From an uncultured Bacteroides sp. (lineage in GTDB: Bacteria > Bacteroidota > Bacteroidia > Bacteroidales > Bacteroidaceae): a DNA stretch of 54,420 nucleotides. The notes beneath the pieces were generated by a model that saw nothing but the letters and a program-made list of their open reading frames with translations, was not told the origin of the DNA and ran no database searches. Positions 8,358 to 17,951 of this stretch are shown here, piece after piece. Both the position numbers and the translations under genes were made by a program. The stretch is taken from the NCBI GenBank assembly GCA_949285025.1, contig CASDXG010000105.1:1-54420 (forward strand), given 5' to 3'. How positions within the stretch are numbered: the first letter of the stretch is position 1; every line of letters begins with the position of its first letter.

Positions 8358-11207
8358 TTAATAAATGCAGACCGGATTTTCCAAACCTAATGATTTCATC
8401 GTGTGTGCATATCGCTTCGCCGTACGATTATTCACCAGTGAATTTGCATAATTACCTAAAGGAGTCGTCACTTTTATCACTATCATATTCCTCCCTTTCT
8501 GCAACTTCCCATCAATAGAATACGCATGTTCTCCATACCATTTGGTACCCAAATTCACTCCGTTTACCATCAGTTCCGTTACGCCTCGCACAAAACCGGC
8601 ATTCAAAACAGTATAGTCATCCGGATTTTTCACGTCCAAATTTACCGTATAATAAATTGTTCCTGCAAAATTACGGAGCCATGGGAATGGTAACGTATTA
8701 AAATCCTGTAAACGTTCCATCGAAAATTCTTTCTCGGTTCCGTCAAAATGAATCGCCTTTACCGACCATATCCCATCAAGTACCTGCACTGTATCTGGAC
8801 GTTCCGGCAATGTCTGATATAATTCACCGCCTTTTTCTTCATCAAATACTATCAATTTCGACTCAGAAGGAGAAAATGTCAGATTCAATACATTCCCCTC
8901 AATCGGTAAACGATAACGCTCCCCCGTTTCAGGGATCCAAATCCACGCCTGCTTCCGTTTCGTCTCTTCCGGGAACTCTGCCTTTACTTCCCATTTCTGC
9001 GTGCGATTAAAATTAGTCATAAAAAAGATATCCCGTTTACCCGACTTGTAATAATTATAATAAATCCATTTCGTAGGTTTATCAATCTTCACATACGGAG
9101 TCAAATTATATTTTTGCTGCACACCGGCATACCACTCTGTAAGAGAATCACCCGCTGGCGAATCAATCAAGACAAACCGCTGGGGATATTTTTCACATAT
9201 ACGGTCTATTGTAGCCTTTACTCTCGCAGAACGGTTCTTGTAATCAACAAATCCGACACTCTGATACGGAATCTTTCCAATACAGAGCACCCGTCCTCCG
9301 CTTCTCACGAAACGCTCTAACATTAATGCAGTCTCAGGATCCATACTCTCCACCTCCATTAACAAGAGAGTCTTATAGGAACGGGGACCAAACTGAAGCT
9401 CCCCTTTCTTCACTCTCGCCTGCTGAATGACATGTTCACTTATGTAATCACAACCGTTTCCGTTTTGATGAAGATTCTGCCACAAATCATGAGCATACGA
9501 AGGATATACGTTTGCAGGATAAGGATCACGCTGTTGTCCCAAAACAGACCACATGTCTTCTAAAGGTGGCAATATGGCGATATCGGCCTGAGGAACGCTA
9601 TTCTGCAACACAGCCGACAGCCGGGCTTTATAATCCATCCACAAATGATAATACTCCCACAGCGTATTATGTTCATTAAAATACTCGCCAAACTTCACCC
9701 ATCCTGGAAATCCGGCTTCACGAGGGCTGTAATTGAAGCCATGCAATATGGAGTGATTCACTCCTGAAATATTGCTCATATCTCCCGCAATTTTAATTTC
9801 TTCCAACGTTGACTGGAATATTTCTCCCGTATTTGTTATTTCTTCACAACTGACATGACCGTTCCCTGCAAGCAAAGAACCGGAAGCCACGAATTTATTG
9901 ACCATTGAATGTGCTCGCCCCTGATATAAATCTCTATCCGGATAAACCGTTCCCATACCATTACGGAACCAAGTCTCACACTCAGGAATATCTATATACA
10001 TCGAAGATTCCAACGGATGAAGTGCACGTCCATACGCTTGAACACGCGACTTTAATCCGTTTTTATGGCACCATTCATTGTATACCTTAATAAAATTATC
10101 ATAGAATAATTTTATTTGAAAACGTTCAAAATCATTTCGTACCCGCTGCACAATATTCCTTTTTATCTCATCGGAAAACACACTCCCGTAATCTTCCGGT
10201 AAAGGATCTCCCATCCAGCCAACTTTCCGAATGACATAAGGCAAATAAGGGGAAAGCGAATACCCGAAATATTCTTCCCATTCGGCCAGCAATTCATCAC
10301 TCCAATTAGCTCCTTCCAACTCAAAACTATCGACAAATGTTGCCCTAATATTACCCCGCAATGCCGCACTTTTAAATTGCAATGCATCCGACAATCGATT
10401 CAAATATGCCAGAACCGCTTCTTTATCAAAATGGTTTAATACAGGTCCTGACGCTCCCGGTGCCCCTTCAATAACGTTCATATATCCGGTCATCTTCACG
10501 AAAAAGTATAAAACATGCTTGCCTGCCGGAATGTGAACATTTATATTATCTTCTCCCGCCAATCCGTCATAATTCATACCTTCTGTAAATGAATTGACTT
10601 GTTCGGGCATAAGTCGGATATACAATATTTCTTTATATGGATGCTCATTCTTCGACATGATAGGAGGATCAACGCGCTTCAATATATCAGATTTACGTAT
10701 AGTCGAATCCATTCCATTCGTTCCTCCATCAAACTTAACCGTTTCCACTGTCAACATCTGCAACTGTTGTTCACGAGGAAGAAACTCTCCTCCGAACGGC
10801 CAACCCGAGCCACCTATCATATCACATACCATTCCTCTTTCACGACATCCATCAACAGCAACCCGCACCATCCTTGTCCAGTCATCAGAAAGATACGGCA
10901 TTGCACGGAATCCTACACTATCGGCCTCATCAGGGAAACGTATGGAATTAATCTCAACTCCGCCGATTCCAATCGATTTCATTAAATCCAATTCCCGTAA
11001 AATCTCATTCTCATCCAAACGTAATCCGTTCCACCACCACCGAACAAAAGGGCGATACTTTGACTCCGGGTTGCGAAATGTTTCATAAAGATTCGTCGAA
11101 GAGATTTCTATATCAGACCGAGTAGGAAGATTCTCTGCCTTCCCTATTACACTTGCTGCCACGACTGCAACAAAAAGTTGCAATACTTTTTTCTTATTTA
11201 TCTTCAT
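8358..11207 (-). CDS. Secreted GH106-like glycoside hydrolase (putative alpha-L-rhamnosidase)
   Basis: A 949-aa exported protein with a basic N-terminus and a hydrophobic signal segment (about 1-25). The N-terminal domain carries RPFVRWWWNG, GIGGVEI and GSGWPFGG, typical of the large PF17132/GH106-related family. The C-terminal 100 residues (YYTVNLDV to NGVNLGTKWYGEH) look like a carbohydrate-binding jelly roll. Characterised GH106 members cut alpha-L-rhamnosides, but the family is broad, so the substrate is not assured. No SusC/SusD pair or sugar sensor is beside it, so it is a lone glycosidase outside a polysaccharide utilisation locus. It probably acts in the periplasm. Confidence 0.8.
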   Translation of the reverse strand: MKINKKKVLQLFVAVVAASVIGKAENLPTRSDIEISSTNLYETFRNPESKYRPFVRWWWNGLRLDENEILRELDLMKSIGIGGVEINSIRFPDEADSVGFRAMPYLSDDWTRMVRVAVDGCRERGMVCDMIGGSGWPFGGEFLPREQQLQMLTVETVKFDGGTNGMDSTIRKSDILKRVDPPIMSKNEHPYKEILYIRLMPEQVNSFTEGMNYDGLAGEDNINVHIPAGKHVLYFFVKMTGYMNVIEGAPGASGPVLNHFDKEAVLAYLNRLSDALQFKSAALRGNIRATFVDSFELEGANWSDELLAEWEEYFGYSLSPYLPYVIRKVGWMGDPLPEDYGSVFSDEIKRNIVQRVRNDFERFQIKLFYDNFIKVYNEWCHKNGLKSRVQAYGRALHPLESSMYIDIPECETWFRNGMGTVYPDRDLYQGRAHSMVNKFVASGSLLAGNGHVSCEEITNTGEIFQSTLEEIKIAGDMSNISGVNHSILHGFNYSPREAGFPGWVKFGEYFNEHNTLWEYYHLWMDYKARLSAVLQNSVPQADIAILPPLEDMWSVLGQQRDPYPANVYPSYAHDLWQNLHQNGNGCDYISEHVIQQARVKKGELQFGPRSYKTLLLMEVESMDPETALMLERFVRSGGRVLCIGKIPYQSVGFVDYKNRSARVKATIDRICEKYPQRFVLIDSPAGDSLTEWYAGVQQKYNLTPYVKIDKPTKWIYYNYYKSGKRDIFFMTNFNRTQKWEVKAEFPEETKRKQAWIWIPETGERYRLPIEGNVLNLTFSPSESKLIVFDEEKGGELYQTLPERPDTVQVLDGIWSVKAIHFDGTEKEFSMERLQDFNTLPFPWLRNFAGTIYYTVNLDVKNPDDYTVLNAGFVRGVTELMVNGVNLGTKWYGEHAYSIDGKLQKGRNMIVIKVTTPLGNYANSLVNNRTAKRYAHTMKSLGLENPVCIY

Positions 11208-11237
11208 GTTTTCAAGTAAATTTTAAAATCTTCCACA

Positions 11238-11245
11238 CAAACATA
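11238..11245 (-). promoter_or_regulatory. -7 box for the GH106-like gene
   Basis: On minus TATGTTTG fits TAnnTTTG, 31 bases before ATG 11207. No clear -33 box. Confidence 0.45.
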
Positions 11246-11345
11246 AGGAAATCATACCATTCAATGTACCGTTTTTTGACATAATATGTTTCTTTTCTGG
11301 CATTTTTCTACAGCAAGCAACATTAAAAAGGCGGAAAGACAAATA

Positions 11346-12944
11346 TCAAACTACAAAAGTTGCTATACACTGAATAGAGATGATTAAAAAAATCATGGCA
11401 AGGGGATAAACTGTGGCATAAGCCACTCCCGGTATATTGCTGTCTGTCATCGAATCAACAGCCGCCAATCCGGGTGTACTCGTCATTCCACCTGTTATTG
11501 TCCCCAACAGGTCAAGTATACTGATTTTAAACACTGCACATCCCACTACAGCCGAAACAATCATAGGAACTAAAGTGATTAAAGCACCGGAAGCAAACAA
11601 TAAAACTCCATTCTCACGGAACGTTTCAACCAAATTCGCGCCCGCCGATGTTCCCACTTCAGCCAGGAACAACAGCAATCCCAATTGACGAAGCAACTGA
11701 TTTGCTTGCCCTGACATTGACCACAGTATAGGTCCTGTCTTCCCTATGGCACTTAAAAATAATGCCATAATGAGCACTCCACCGGTCAAACCCGGAGAAA
11801 ACGAAAAACTGTCTCCAAAGGAAATATTCAGTTTCCCGAATAAAACTCCAAAAACGATGCCCATTGCAACCGGGAAGAAATCGGTATCCGACAGACGTTT
11901 CTCATCATTCCCCAATAAACGAGCCACACTTTTTATCCCGGCCTTCTCACCAACGACAACTAACTTATCCCCCAATTTTAAAGCCAATTCAGGAGAAGGT
12001 AACAAATCTATGCCGCTCCGTCTGATCCGAGTTACCGTACATCCAAAATTTCCCTGCAAGTTTAAATCTCCAAGTTGCTTGTTTATCATATCTTTTTTCG
12101 TAAGGAGAAGCGATTCTATCCCCTGTTCATGCCCTAAAGGCAATTCACCTTCTACCCGGGTACCAAGCATCGTTTCCAATAAATTCAACGACTCCTCGCT
12201 CCCGACAGCCTGTATATAATCGCCTTCTTTCAGCGTCGTATGAACCTTAGGAAGCATTATTTCATTTCCCCTGCGCAAACGAGATACCACAGCTCCCGTC
12301 AGAGCACGCACATGCATCTGCCCCAATGTACGCCCGAAAGCCGATGAGGATGTCACCTTAAAAAGCGCATTTTTCAACAGGGGGAATTGGCCTCGACGTT
12401 CTTTCTCCAGCCGACGAGCTTCCTGATGCAAATCCACACGTAGAATTTTAGGAAGAAACTTCACAAACAATATCACGCCTATTACTCCAAACGGGTATGC
12501 CACGCCATAAGCTATAGAGGCCGAGGAAGAGTTTGTACTGTCGATAGCGGCGGCCAATCCCGGCGTACTCGACAAAGCCCCTGCTATCAGTCCAACGACA
12601 TCCGGCGTATCCATACCGAAAAGATATTTCACCCCGACTCCTGTCATTCCGGCCGAAAGGACAATTAACAGGGTTATCAATATCAATGTTTTGCCTTTGC
12701 TCCTGAAAGAATCAATAAAACCAGGTCCCGCCTGCAGGCCTATTGTATAAATAAACAAGACCAAGCCGAAATTTCCCAACGCCTTCGGGATGGAGACTCC
12801 CCAATGTCCAAAAGCAAGTGCAATAAAAATCACAGCAGATATATCGAGAGAAAGTCCTTTTATCTTGATCCGGCCTAACATAAATCCCAATGCTACGATC
12901 AGGAAAACAGAAAAATGCGGAGATTGCAACAAATCTATCAACAT
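11346..12944 (-). CDS. AspT/YidE/YbjL-type transporter with two TrkA-C domains
   Basis: A 532-aa inner-membrane protein made of two related membrane halves, each ending in a pair of helices with the motif STPGLAAxD (GALSSTPGLAAAID and GGMTSTPGLAAVDS). Two TrkA-C/RCK-C regulatory domains separate them (about residues 190-370). This is the AspT/YidE/YbjL duplication family; AspT exchanges aspartate and alanine, but most Bacteroidales members have no known substrate. ATG 12944 is chosen over an upstream in-frame start at 12998 because the only -7 box (12972-12979) lies between them. It follows the helicase gene by 60 bases. Confidence 0.85.
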   Translation of the reverse strand: MLIDLLQSPHFSVFLIVALGFMLGRIKIKGLSLDISAVIFIALAFGHWGVSIPKALGNFGLVLFIYTIGLQAGPGFIDSFRSKGKTLILITLLIVLSAGMTGVGVKYLFGMDTPDVVGLIAGALSSTPGLAAAIDSTNSSSASIAYGVAYPFGVIGVILFVKFLPKILRVDLHQEARRLEKERRGQFPLLKNALFKVTSSSAFGRTLGQMHVRALTGAVVSRLRRGNEIMLPKVHTTLKEGDYIQAVGSEESLNLLETMLGTRVEGELPLGHEQGIESLLLTKKDMINKQLGDLNLQGNFGCTVTRIRRSGIDLLPSPELALKLGDKLVVVGEKAGIKSVARLLGNDEKRLSDTDFFPVAMGIVFGVLFGKLNISFGDSFSFSPGLTGGVLIMALFLSAIGKTGPILWSMSGQANQLLRQLGLLLFLAEVGTSAGANLVETFRENGVLLFASGALITLVPMIVSAVVGCAVFKISILDLLGTITGGMTSTPGLAAVDSMTDSNIPGVAYATVYPLAMIFLIISIQCIATFVV

Positions 12945-12971
12945 AATATTACAGGTTTGATTAATACTTAT

Positions 12972-12979
12972 CAAAGGTA
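12972..12979 (-). promoter_or_regulatory. -7 box for the AspT-like transporter
   Basis: On minus TACCTTTG fits TAnnTTTG; predicted start near 12966, 22 bases before ATG 12944. It gives the transporter its own promoter in the gap after the helicase gene. Confidence 0.55.
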
Positions 12980-13004
12980 AATATAAAAAATCTTCCACTA
13001 TCTT

Positions 13005-14915
13005 TCAAGAAAAGATTTCGGTTTTTCTATCGGAAAGCCGCGTTATGTATTCATAAAGACGCCGATAAAACAGATGTTTTGTCAGCGTAGATACATCTCC
13101 CAATATAATCAATTTCATTTTTGCACGGGTTATCGCCACATTCATCCGCCGTAAATCATTGAGAAAGCCAATCTCACCTTCCTCATTCGCACGCACCAGA
13201 CTAATCAGAACAATATCTCTTTCCTGTCCTTGAAATCCGTCAACCGTATCAATCGTTATTAAAGAACGGAACGGTTTAAAGAAAGCATCTCTCTTCAACA
13301 ATTGCCGAAGATAATTCACTTGTGCCTTATAAGGAGAAATCAAACCTACGTCAAATTTCTCTTCAATGAAACGCGGCTTACCGATTCGAAGGATATAATC
13401 CTCCAATGTCTTTACAGCAAACTCCGCCTCTTCCGTATTAATCCGGCTCCCGCTATCTGCCATTAATTTCTCTTTTCCCGCAAGTTCTTCTGTGTTTACC
13501 CATTCTATCGGCGTTTCAAAATCCAGTATTCCTCTAAACTTAACCGTTGGAGCCGATTGTAACATCCCGTTATAAAACCAATCGGATGAGAACTGCATAA
13601 TGGCATCATTCATACGATATTGAACAGTCAGCATGGAAACACATCCGGGATGATGCCTTACAATACATTGCATTAAAGTTCTTCCCAAACCTTTTTTCAA
13701 AGCCTCCGGCGACTTAACCATCGGTGGAAGTTGACAATGATCTCCGGCTAATATCACACGGTCGACCTTGCGTATGGGAATCCAACAAGCGGCCTCAAGC
13801 GCTTGGGCTGCCTCATCAATAAATAATGTACCGAATCTCATCCCATACAATAAGCGGTTTGCACTACCGACCAACGTACATGCCACAACACGAGCTTCGG
13901 AAAACAGGTTCTCATTTATACGCATTTCTATCTCTGATGCACGTTCTTTCAGTGAATTTATCTTCAGCCTTATCGCTTCTCTTCCGCCTCCTTTCTTCAA
14001 ACTGCTGTAAAGCCTGCGTATCGCTTGCCGAATACTCCAAAGCTGATGATAGTCCGGATGTGACTCAAAACGCCGTTCATATGTAAACGATAACATTTTA
14101 TCGTTTACCCGACTTGGGTTTCCTATACGTAAAACATTTATTCCGCGGTCAACCAACATCTCGCTAATCCAGTCCACAGCCATATTGCTTTGAGCACAAA
14201 CAAGCACTTGTGTCTCTCTATGCAACGTTTCATAAATGGCTTCAACCAGCGTTGTTGTCTTACCGGTTCCCGGAGGCCCGTGCACTACAGCCACATCCTT
14301 CGCACAAAGCACTTTATTGACCGCCGCCTCCTGTGTCGCATTCAGCCACGGAAAGCGCATAGGGAAAAGAGAGAATGTCGAAGGATGATGTACTCCGTGA
14401 AAGATTTCCCGAAATTCTGCAAGACGATTGTTTTTAGCAGAAATAACCTGCTTTAAGGCCTCAAACATCGTCCGATAAGTTATTTCATCAAAATAAAGCT
14501 GGACTCCTATCTTATCATCTTGCTGCAAGGCAAGCAATGCTTCCACATCAGGAAGCACAACAACCATTCTGTCACCCTCGACATAGCTTACAGTAGCGGC
14601 AAAATTCAAGAACTTCAGATCTCCGAAAGCCGGCTGAATAAAGAAAGAGACCGGCTTACCATAATCGAAAAAATGTTCACCTCCCTGCCCCTCTTCACGC
14701 TCTATTTCCACGACTAATTGATTCAGCGAATTGTAATAATTCCTTTTCAGCCGAAGCGGATACCAGCATATTCCCCTATTAATCTTCCGTTCGATTCCCA
14801 ACAACTCTGTATGCTGTCTAAATTGCTCCTTTTCATACTCGTATTCTTTTTGCAATAACGCGTAGAGATTTTGCAAATAACCTTTCGGCGTTTCTCCTAA
14901 AACACTTCGTTCCAT
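13005..14915 (-). CDS. UPF1-like superfamily 1 DNA/RNA helicase
   Basis: A 636-aa SF1 helicase of the UPF1/IGHMBP2 type (AAA_11 plus AAA_12). Motif I is [13 protein letters not shown] (around residue 212), motif II is DEAAQALE, and the late motifs DGFQGQERDIVLISLVRAN and NVAITRAK (motifs V and VI) are complete. The N-terminal 200 residues resemble the stalk and beta-barrel region of this family. The first ATG is at 14915; a TTG just before it adds only one residue. Bacterial members are widespread in Bacteroidota but their substrate is unclear. It is divergent from the ATPase/DUF4435 pair, with 133 bases between them. Confidence 0.88.
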   Translation of the reverse strand: MERSVLGETPKGYLQNLYALLQKEYEYEKEQFRQHTELLGIERKINRGICWYPLRLKRNYYNSLNQLVVEIEREEGQGGEHFFDYGKPVSFFIQPAFGDLKFLNFAATVSYVEGDRMVVVLPDVEALLALQQDDKIGVQLYFDEITYRTMFEALKQVISAKNNRLAEFREIFHGVHHPSTFSLFPMRFPWLNATQEAAVNKVLCAKDVAVVHGPPGTGKTTTLVEAIYETLHRETQVLVCAQSNMAVDWISEMLVDRGINVLRIGNPSRVNDKMLSFTYERRFESHPDYHQLWSIRQAIRRLYSSLKKGGGREAIRLKINSLKERASEIEMRINENLFSEARVVACTLVGSANRLLYGMRFGTLFIDEAAQALEAACWIPIRKVDRVILAGDHCQLPPMVKSPEALKKGLGRTLMQCIVRHHPGCVSMLTVQYRMNDAIMQFSSDWFYNGMLQSAPTVKFRGILDFETPIEWVNTEELAGKEKLMADSGSRINTEEAEFAVKTLEDYILRIGKPRFIEEKFDVGLISPYKAQVNYLRQLLKRDAFFKPFRSLITIDTVDGFQGQERDIVLISLVRANEEGEIGFLNDLRRMNVAITRAKMKLIILGDVSTLTKHLFYRRLYEYITRLSDRKTEIFS

Positions 14916-14954
14916 CAACAGAAATAACAGTTCAATCTAAAAAAAGAATTTCGA

Positions 14955-14962
14955 CAAAGATA
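14955..14962 (-). promoter_or_regulatory. -7 box for the helicase gene
   Basis: On minus TATCTTTG fits TAnnTTTG, 40 bases before ATG 14915. Confidence 0.55.
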
Positions 14963-14992
14963 ACAGGAAATTAAAATATTTACATTACATCA

Positions 14993-15023
14993 TTGATTTA
15001 TTCCGTTTAATTTGCTATTTTTG
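14993..15023 (+). promoter_or_regulatory. Promoter of the ATPase/DUF4435 pair
   Basis: -33 TTG (14993-14995), 20-base spacer, -7 TATTTTTG (15016-15023). Predicted start about 15029, 20 bases before ATG 15049. It looks like an ordinary housekeeping promoter, with no visible operator repeats. Confidence 0.7.
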
Positions 15024-15048
15024 TTTTGCAAGCAAAAAGCGATAAAAG

Positions 15049-15873
15049 ATGAAAAAACGTGCTGACTATATCAAACGGATTGAAATAAAAGGTCTGTGGG
15101 GACGCAAAAACATTTCTTGGGATCTCCGCGCTGATGTCAACATCTTAAGCGGCGCCAATGGCATTGGAAAAAGTACCATTCTGAATAATTCCGTGAACAT
15201 TCTGAACAAACTGGAAGGCGGCGCTTTAAGCAATGAAGACAGCATGGGAGTTTCTTTTACTTTCTCCCCCGAGGATGCCACATACATTTGTTATGATATA
15301 ATCCGTAGTTTCGACAGACCACTGATTAATTCCGGTCTACTTGAGAAAATAGGTAACCAAAATGTTCAGACAGAACTTGACTGGCAATTATATCAATTAC
15401 AGCGGCGTTATCTGGATTATCAAGTAAACATCGGCAATCGGATCATTGAACTTCTTACATCCGGTGTCATAGAAGACCAGACAAAAGCAGCGGAGGTCTC
15501 TATGCCCAAAACAAAATTTCAGGATCTTATCGATGATTTGTTCAGCGATACCGGTAAGAAAATACTAAGAAAAAGCAATGAAATCCTTTTCGAACAGGAA
15601 GGAGAAACCTTAACCCCTTATCAGCTTTCCTCCGGAGAGAAGCAAATGTTAGTCATACTTCTTACTGTATTGGTACAAGACAACCAACATTACGCCCTTT
15701 TTATGGATGAACCGGAAATATCTCTTCATGTAGAATGGCAGCAACGGCTCATCCAATTAATACGGAGTCTGAACCCGAATGCACAAATCATTCTTACAAC
15801 CCATTCACCGGCCGTCATCATGAACGGATGGATGGATGCCGTAACCGAAGTAAGCGACATCACGACCCGTTAA
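15049..15873 (+). CDS. ABC-type AAA ATPase (AAA_15/AAA_21 class), AriA-like
   Basis: A 274-aa soluble ATPase of the RecF/SMC-like ABC class. Visible parts: N-terminal IKRIEIKGLWG strand, Walker A GANGIGKST (35-43), a helical insert (about 70-190), ABC signature LSSGEKQ (193-199), Walker B LFMDEPE (217-223) and the H-loop TTHSP (250-254). All nucleotide-binding elements are intact. It is shorter than usual OLD or AriA ATPases. It has no membrane segment and no partner transporter, so it is not an importer. It is followed after 13 bases by a DUF4435 gene; an ATPase next to DUF4435 is the gene order of the PARIS anti-phage system. Defence function here is inference; a DNA-repair or core role is also possible. 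Confidence 0.8.
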   Translation: MKKRADYIKRIEIKGLWGRKNISWDLRADVNILSGANGIGKSTILNNSVNILNKLEGGALSNEDSMGVSFTFSPEDATYICYDIIRSFDRPLINSGLLEKIGNQNVQTELDWQLYQLQRRYLDYQVNIGNRIIELLTSGVIEDQTKAAEVSMPKTKFQDLIDDLFSDTGKKILRKSNEILFEQEGETLTPYQLSSGEKQMLVILLTVLVQDNQHYALFMDEPEISLHVEWQQRLIQLIRSLNPNAQIILTTHSPAVIMNGWMDAVTEVSDITTR

Positions 15874-15886
15874 TAACATTTACCTT

Positions 15887-16885
15887 ATGGGAAAGCGACT
15901 CACAGATAATCTTTCTTCCCTTTATATAGGAGCAGCCAACAGTTTAAAGCCTAAAGGCTCGAGAAGAAAAATCGTAGCATACGTAGAAAGTTACGATGAC
16001 ATCTCGTTCTGGCGGTCACTCTTGGCCGATTATGAAGACGAGACCCGCTATTTTGAGATAATGCTCCCGTCAAAATGTTCATTGGCAAAAGGGAAAAAAA
16101 GTGTCCTGATGAACAAATTAGGGAACAAATTAGGTGAGAACATGATTGCATGTGTTGACAGTGATTACGACTATTTATTACAAGGACGCACGCAAACATC
16201 GCGCTATATCAACGAGAATCCTTTCGTTTTCCAAACCTATGCATACGCAATAGAGAACTATCATTGCTACGCCGAGGGGCTTCATGAAGTATGTGTCATG
16301 GCAACTTTAAACGATCATTCTTTGATTGATTTCCCCGCTTTCATGCGACTTTATTCTGAAATTGCCTATCCATTGTTTATTTGGTCTGTATGGTTTTACC
16401 GCGAAAAGAATCTCTCTGAATTCTCTCTTCTTGATTTTTGCTCGTATGTAAAACTCGATAATGTCAGCATCCGAAATCCGGAACATAGCCTTGAAGTAAT
16501 GGCAAAAAAGGTAAACCGAAAGATACACGACTTGGAAAGACGTCACCCCGAAGCCCTAACAACCATAAAAAGCATGCAAAAAGAGTTCAAACAGCTGGGC
16601 GTTTTACCGGAAAACACTTATATGTTCATACAAGGACATCACATTATGGACAATGTGATATTACGGATTCTGATTCCTGTCTGCTCTGCGCTCCGCCGCG
16701 AACGCGAGCAACAAATACATGATCTGGCCTGCCATAATATCCAATTACAGAACGAACTGACAAGCTACCAGCGCAGCCAGACAAGGGTGGAACTTATTAT
16801 CCATAAGAATACAAATTATAAAAATTCACCGTTATACCGCATGATTCAACAAGATATAGAGCGTTTCCTGAAAAAAATAAGATGA
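15887..16885 (+). CDS. DUF4435 (TOPRIM-like) protein, AriB-like
   Basis: A 332-aa protein whose N-terminal part fits DUF4435, a TOPRIM-related fold. A glutamate in the strand VAYVES (Glu34) and the DxD motif in ACVDSDYDY (Asp90, Asp92) correspond to the TOPRIM metal-binding residues; a conserved AIENYHCY segment follows. The C-terminal part is helical and charged. In PARIS the DUF4435 protein AriB is the toxic nuclease released by its ATPase AriA. Cotranscription with the ATPase is nearly certain (13-base gap, shared promoter, terminator right after). The family call is good; the function in this organism is unknown. Confidence 0.78.
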   Translation: MGKRLTDNLSSLYIGAANSLKPKGSRRKIVAYVESYDDISFWRSLLADYEDETRYFEIMLPSKCSLAKGKKSVLMNKLGNKLGENMIACVDSDYDYLLQGRTQTSRYINENPFVFQTYAYAIENYHCYAEGLHEVCVMATLNDHSLIDFPAFMRLYSEIAYPLFIWSVWFYREKNLSEFSLLDFCSYVKLDNVSIRNPEHSLEVMAKKVNRKIHDLERRHPEALTTIKSMQKEFKQLGVLPENTYMFIQGHHIMDNVILRILIPVCSALRREREQQIHDLACHNIQLQNELTSYQRSQTRVELIIHKNTNYKNSPLYRMIQQDIERFLKKIR

Positions 16886-16892
16886 TAAGCAT

Positions 16893-16944
16893 AAAAAACG
16901 CCCGTTGCTTCTTATCTAAAAACAGAAACAACGGGCGTTTTTTT
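16893..16944. terminator. Bidirectional terminator after the DUF4435 gene
   Basis: AACGCCCGTTG (16897-16907) and CAACGGGCGTT (16929-16939) form an 11-bp GC-rich stem flanked by an A run on the left and a T run on the right, so it works for both strands. It isolates the ATPase/DUF4435 operon from the converging phosphoesterase gene. Confidence 0.92.
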
Positions 16945-16961
16945 ATGACAGATATTCACAC

Positions 16962-17951
16962 TCACTTCTTAATAAAACTGTCCGGACATTCTGTCTTGTT
17001 TATTATACTTCCGTCACGCAACCGGATCCATGTCTCAAAAGACTTGCCGTCCTGATGCAATAAAATAATCCGAGCCCCGTTTGACAAATGATTATAGACG
17101 GTATTCCCTCCGGTATATCTCCCGTACGCCAACAAAACATTATGCCAGTAAACTGCGTAATCATTGTCGTGATCATGCCCAACAAAGACGGCTTTTACAT
17201 CCCCGCACTCTTTCATTGCAGCAAACATTCCCGAATTCAGCTCAGGAGAGCAGGCCTTTTCCATTCGAGTCCCTATAAGTACTGAATTTTCATCGGCAAC
17301 TGCGGCATGATATTCCGGCAACGGTATATGAAAAAATGCATATGCCTGCAAAGGTTCTCCTCCGTTCTCACGGGTAAATCCGGCACTTTTCTTCCGGTAC
17401 CACTCAATCTGATCCGATTTTATATAATCATACCCGCCGATTTCTTTCAAACGGGAATAAGAATGACTGTCGAAACAATATAAGACAGCCGCATTTCCAT
17501 CCCCTTCCGCCTGCTTCAACGTAAGAATATAATTCCCTTCCCCTGATAAATTCGGCTCACTTTTTGTCAGATTATAGGGATATGACCCGATAATTTTCAT
17601 AAGATCTCCCTTGCTCAGCCCCTGCTCGTCATCGTGATTGCCAAAGGTAATTCCAAAAGGTACCTTATATTTTGAAAGCAAATCCAATACAGTCCGAAGA
17701 CTCTTTTCTGCGGGTTTTCCAAATATCACATCACCGGTCAGCATAACCAAATCCGGTTTTTCAGCTTTCATGACATTTTGAATACACTCCAATACGACGT
17801 CTGCACGCTTATCCTGATAAATAAAATGCAAATCGGTAAACTGAACAATTTTAAAAGTCCCGTCATTATTAAATTTCAACGACGTTTTTTGTGCATATGC
17901 ACAACCAGCACCGACAAAGACAAACAACAAACCAAATAATAATTTTCTCAT
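16962..17951 (-). CDS. Exported calcineurin-like metallophosphoesterase (Dcr2/purple acid phosphatase-like)
   Basis: A 329-aa secreted phosphoesterase. From ATG 17951 a signal peptide (about 1-21, ending CAYAQ) leads into the metallophosphatase fold with FTDLHF (Asp40, His42), LTGDVIFG, GNHDDE and GHDHDND, the full set of dinuclear metal ligands. The start is set by an unusually clear Shine-Dalgarno sequence, AAAGGAG, a few bases upstream; this is rare among Bacteroidota genes. The 12 extra codons upstream are not needed. It probably releases phosphate from an unknown ester in the periplasm. Confidence 0.88.
   Translation of the reverse strand: MRKLLFGLLFVFVGAGCAYAQKTSLKFNNDGTFKIVQFTDLHFIYQDKRADVVLECIQNVMKAEKPDLVMLTGDVIFGKPAEKSLRTVLDLLSKYKVPFGITFGNHDDEQGLSKGDLMKIIGSYPYNLTKSEPNLSGEGNYILTLKQAEGDGNAAVLYCFDSHSYSRLKEIGGYDYIKSDQIEWYRKKSAGFTRENGGEPLQAYAFFHIPLPEYHAAVADENSVLIGTRMEKACSPELNSGMFAAMKECGDVKAVFVGHDHDNDYAVYWHNVLLAYGRYTGGNTVYNHLSNGARIILLHQDGKSFETWIRLRDGSIINKTECPDSFIKK

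Noticed and set aside
10594-11088. 164-codon plus-strand frame inside the GH106-like gene
   Set aside because: Antisense shadow of a well-supported coding region; no promoter, no recognisable domain.
11746-12219. 157-codon plus-strand frame opposite the AspT-like transporter
   Set aside because: Antisense shadow; no family signal.
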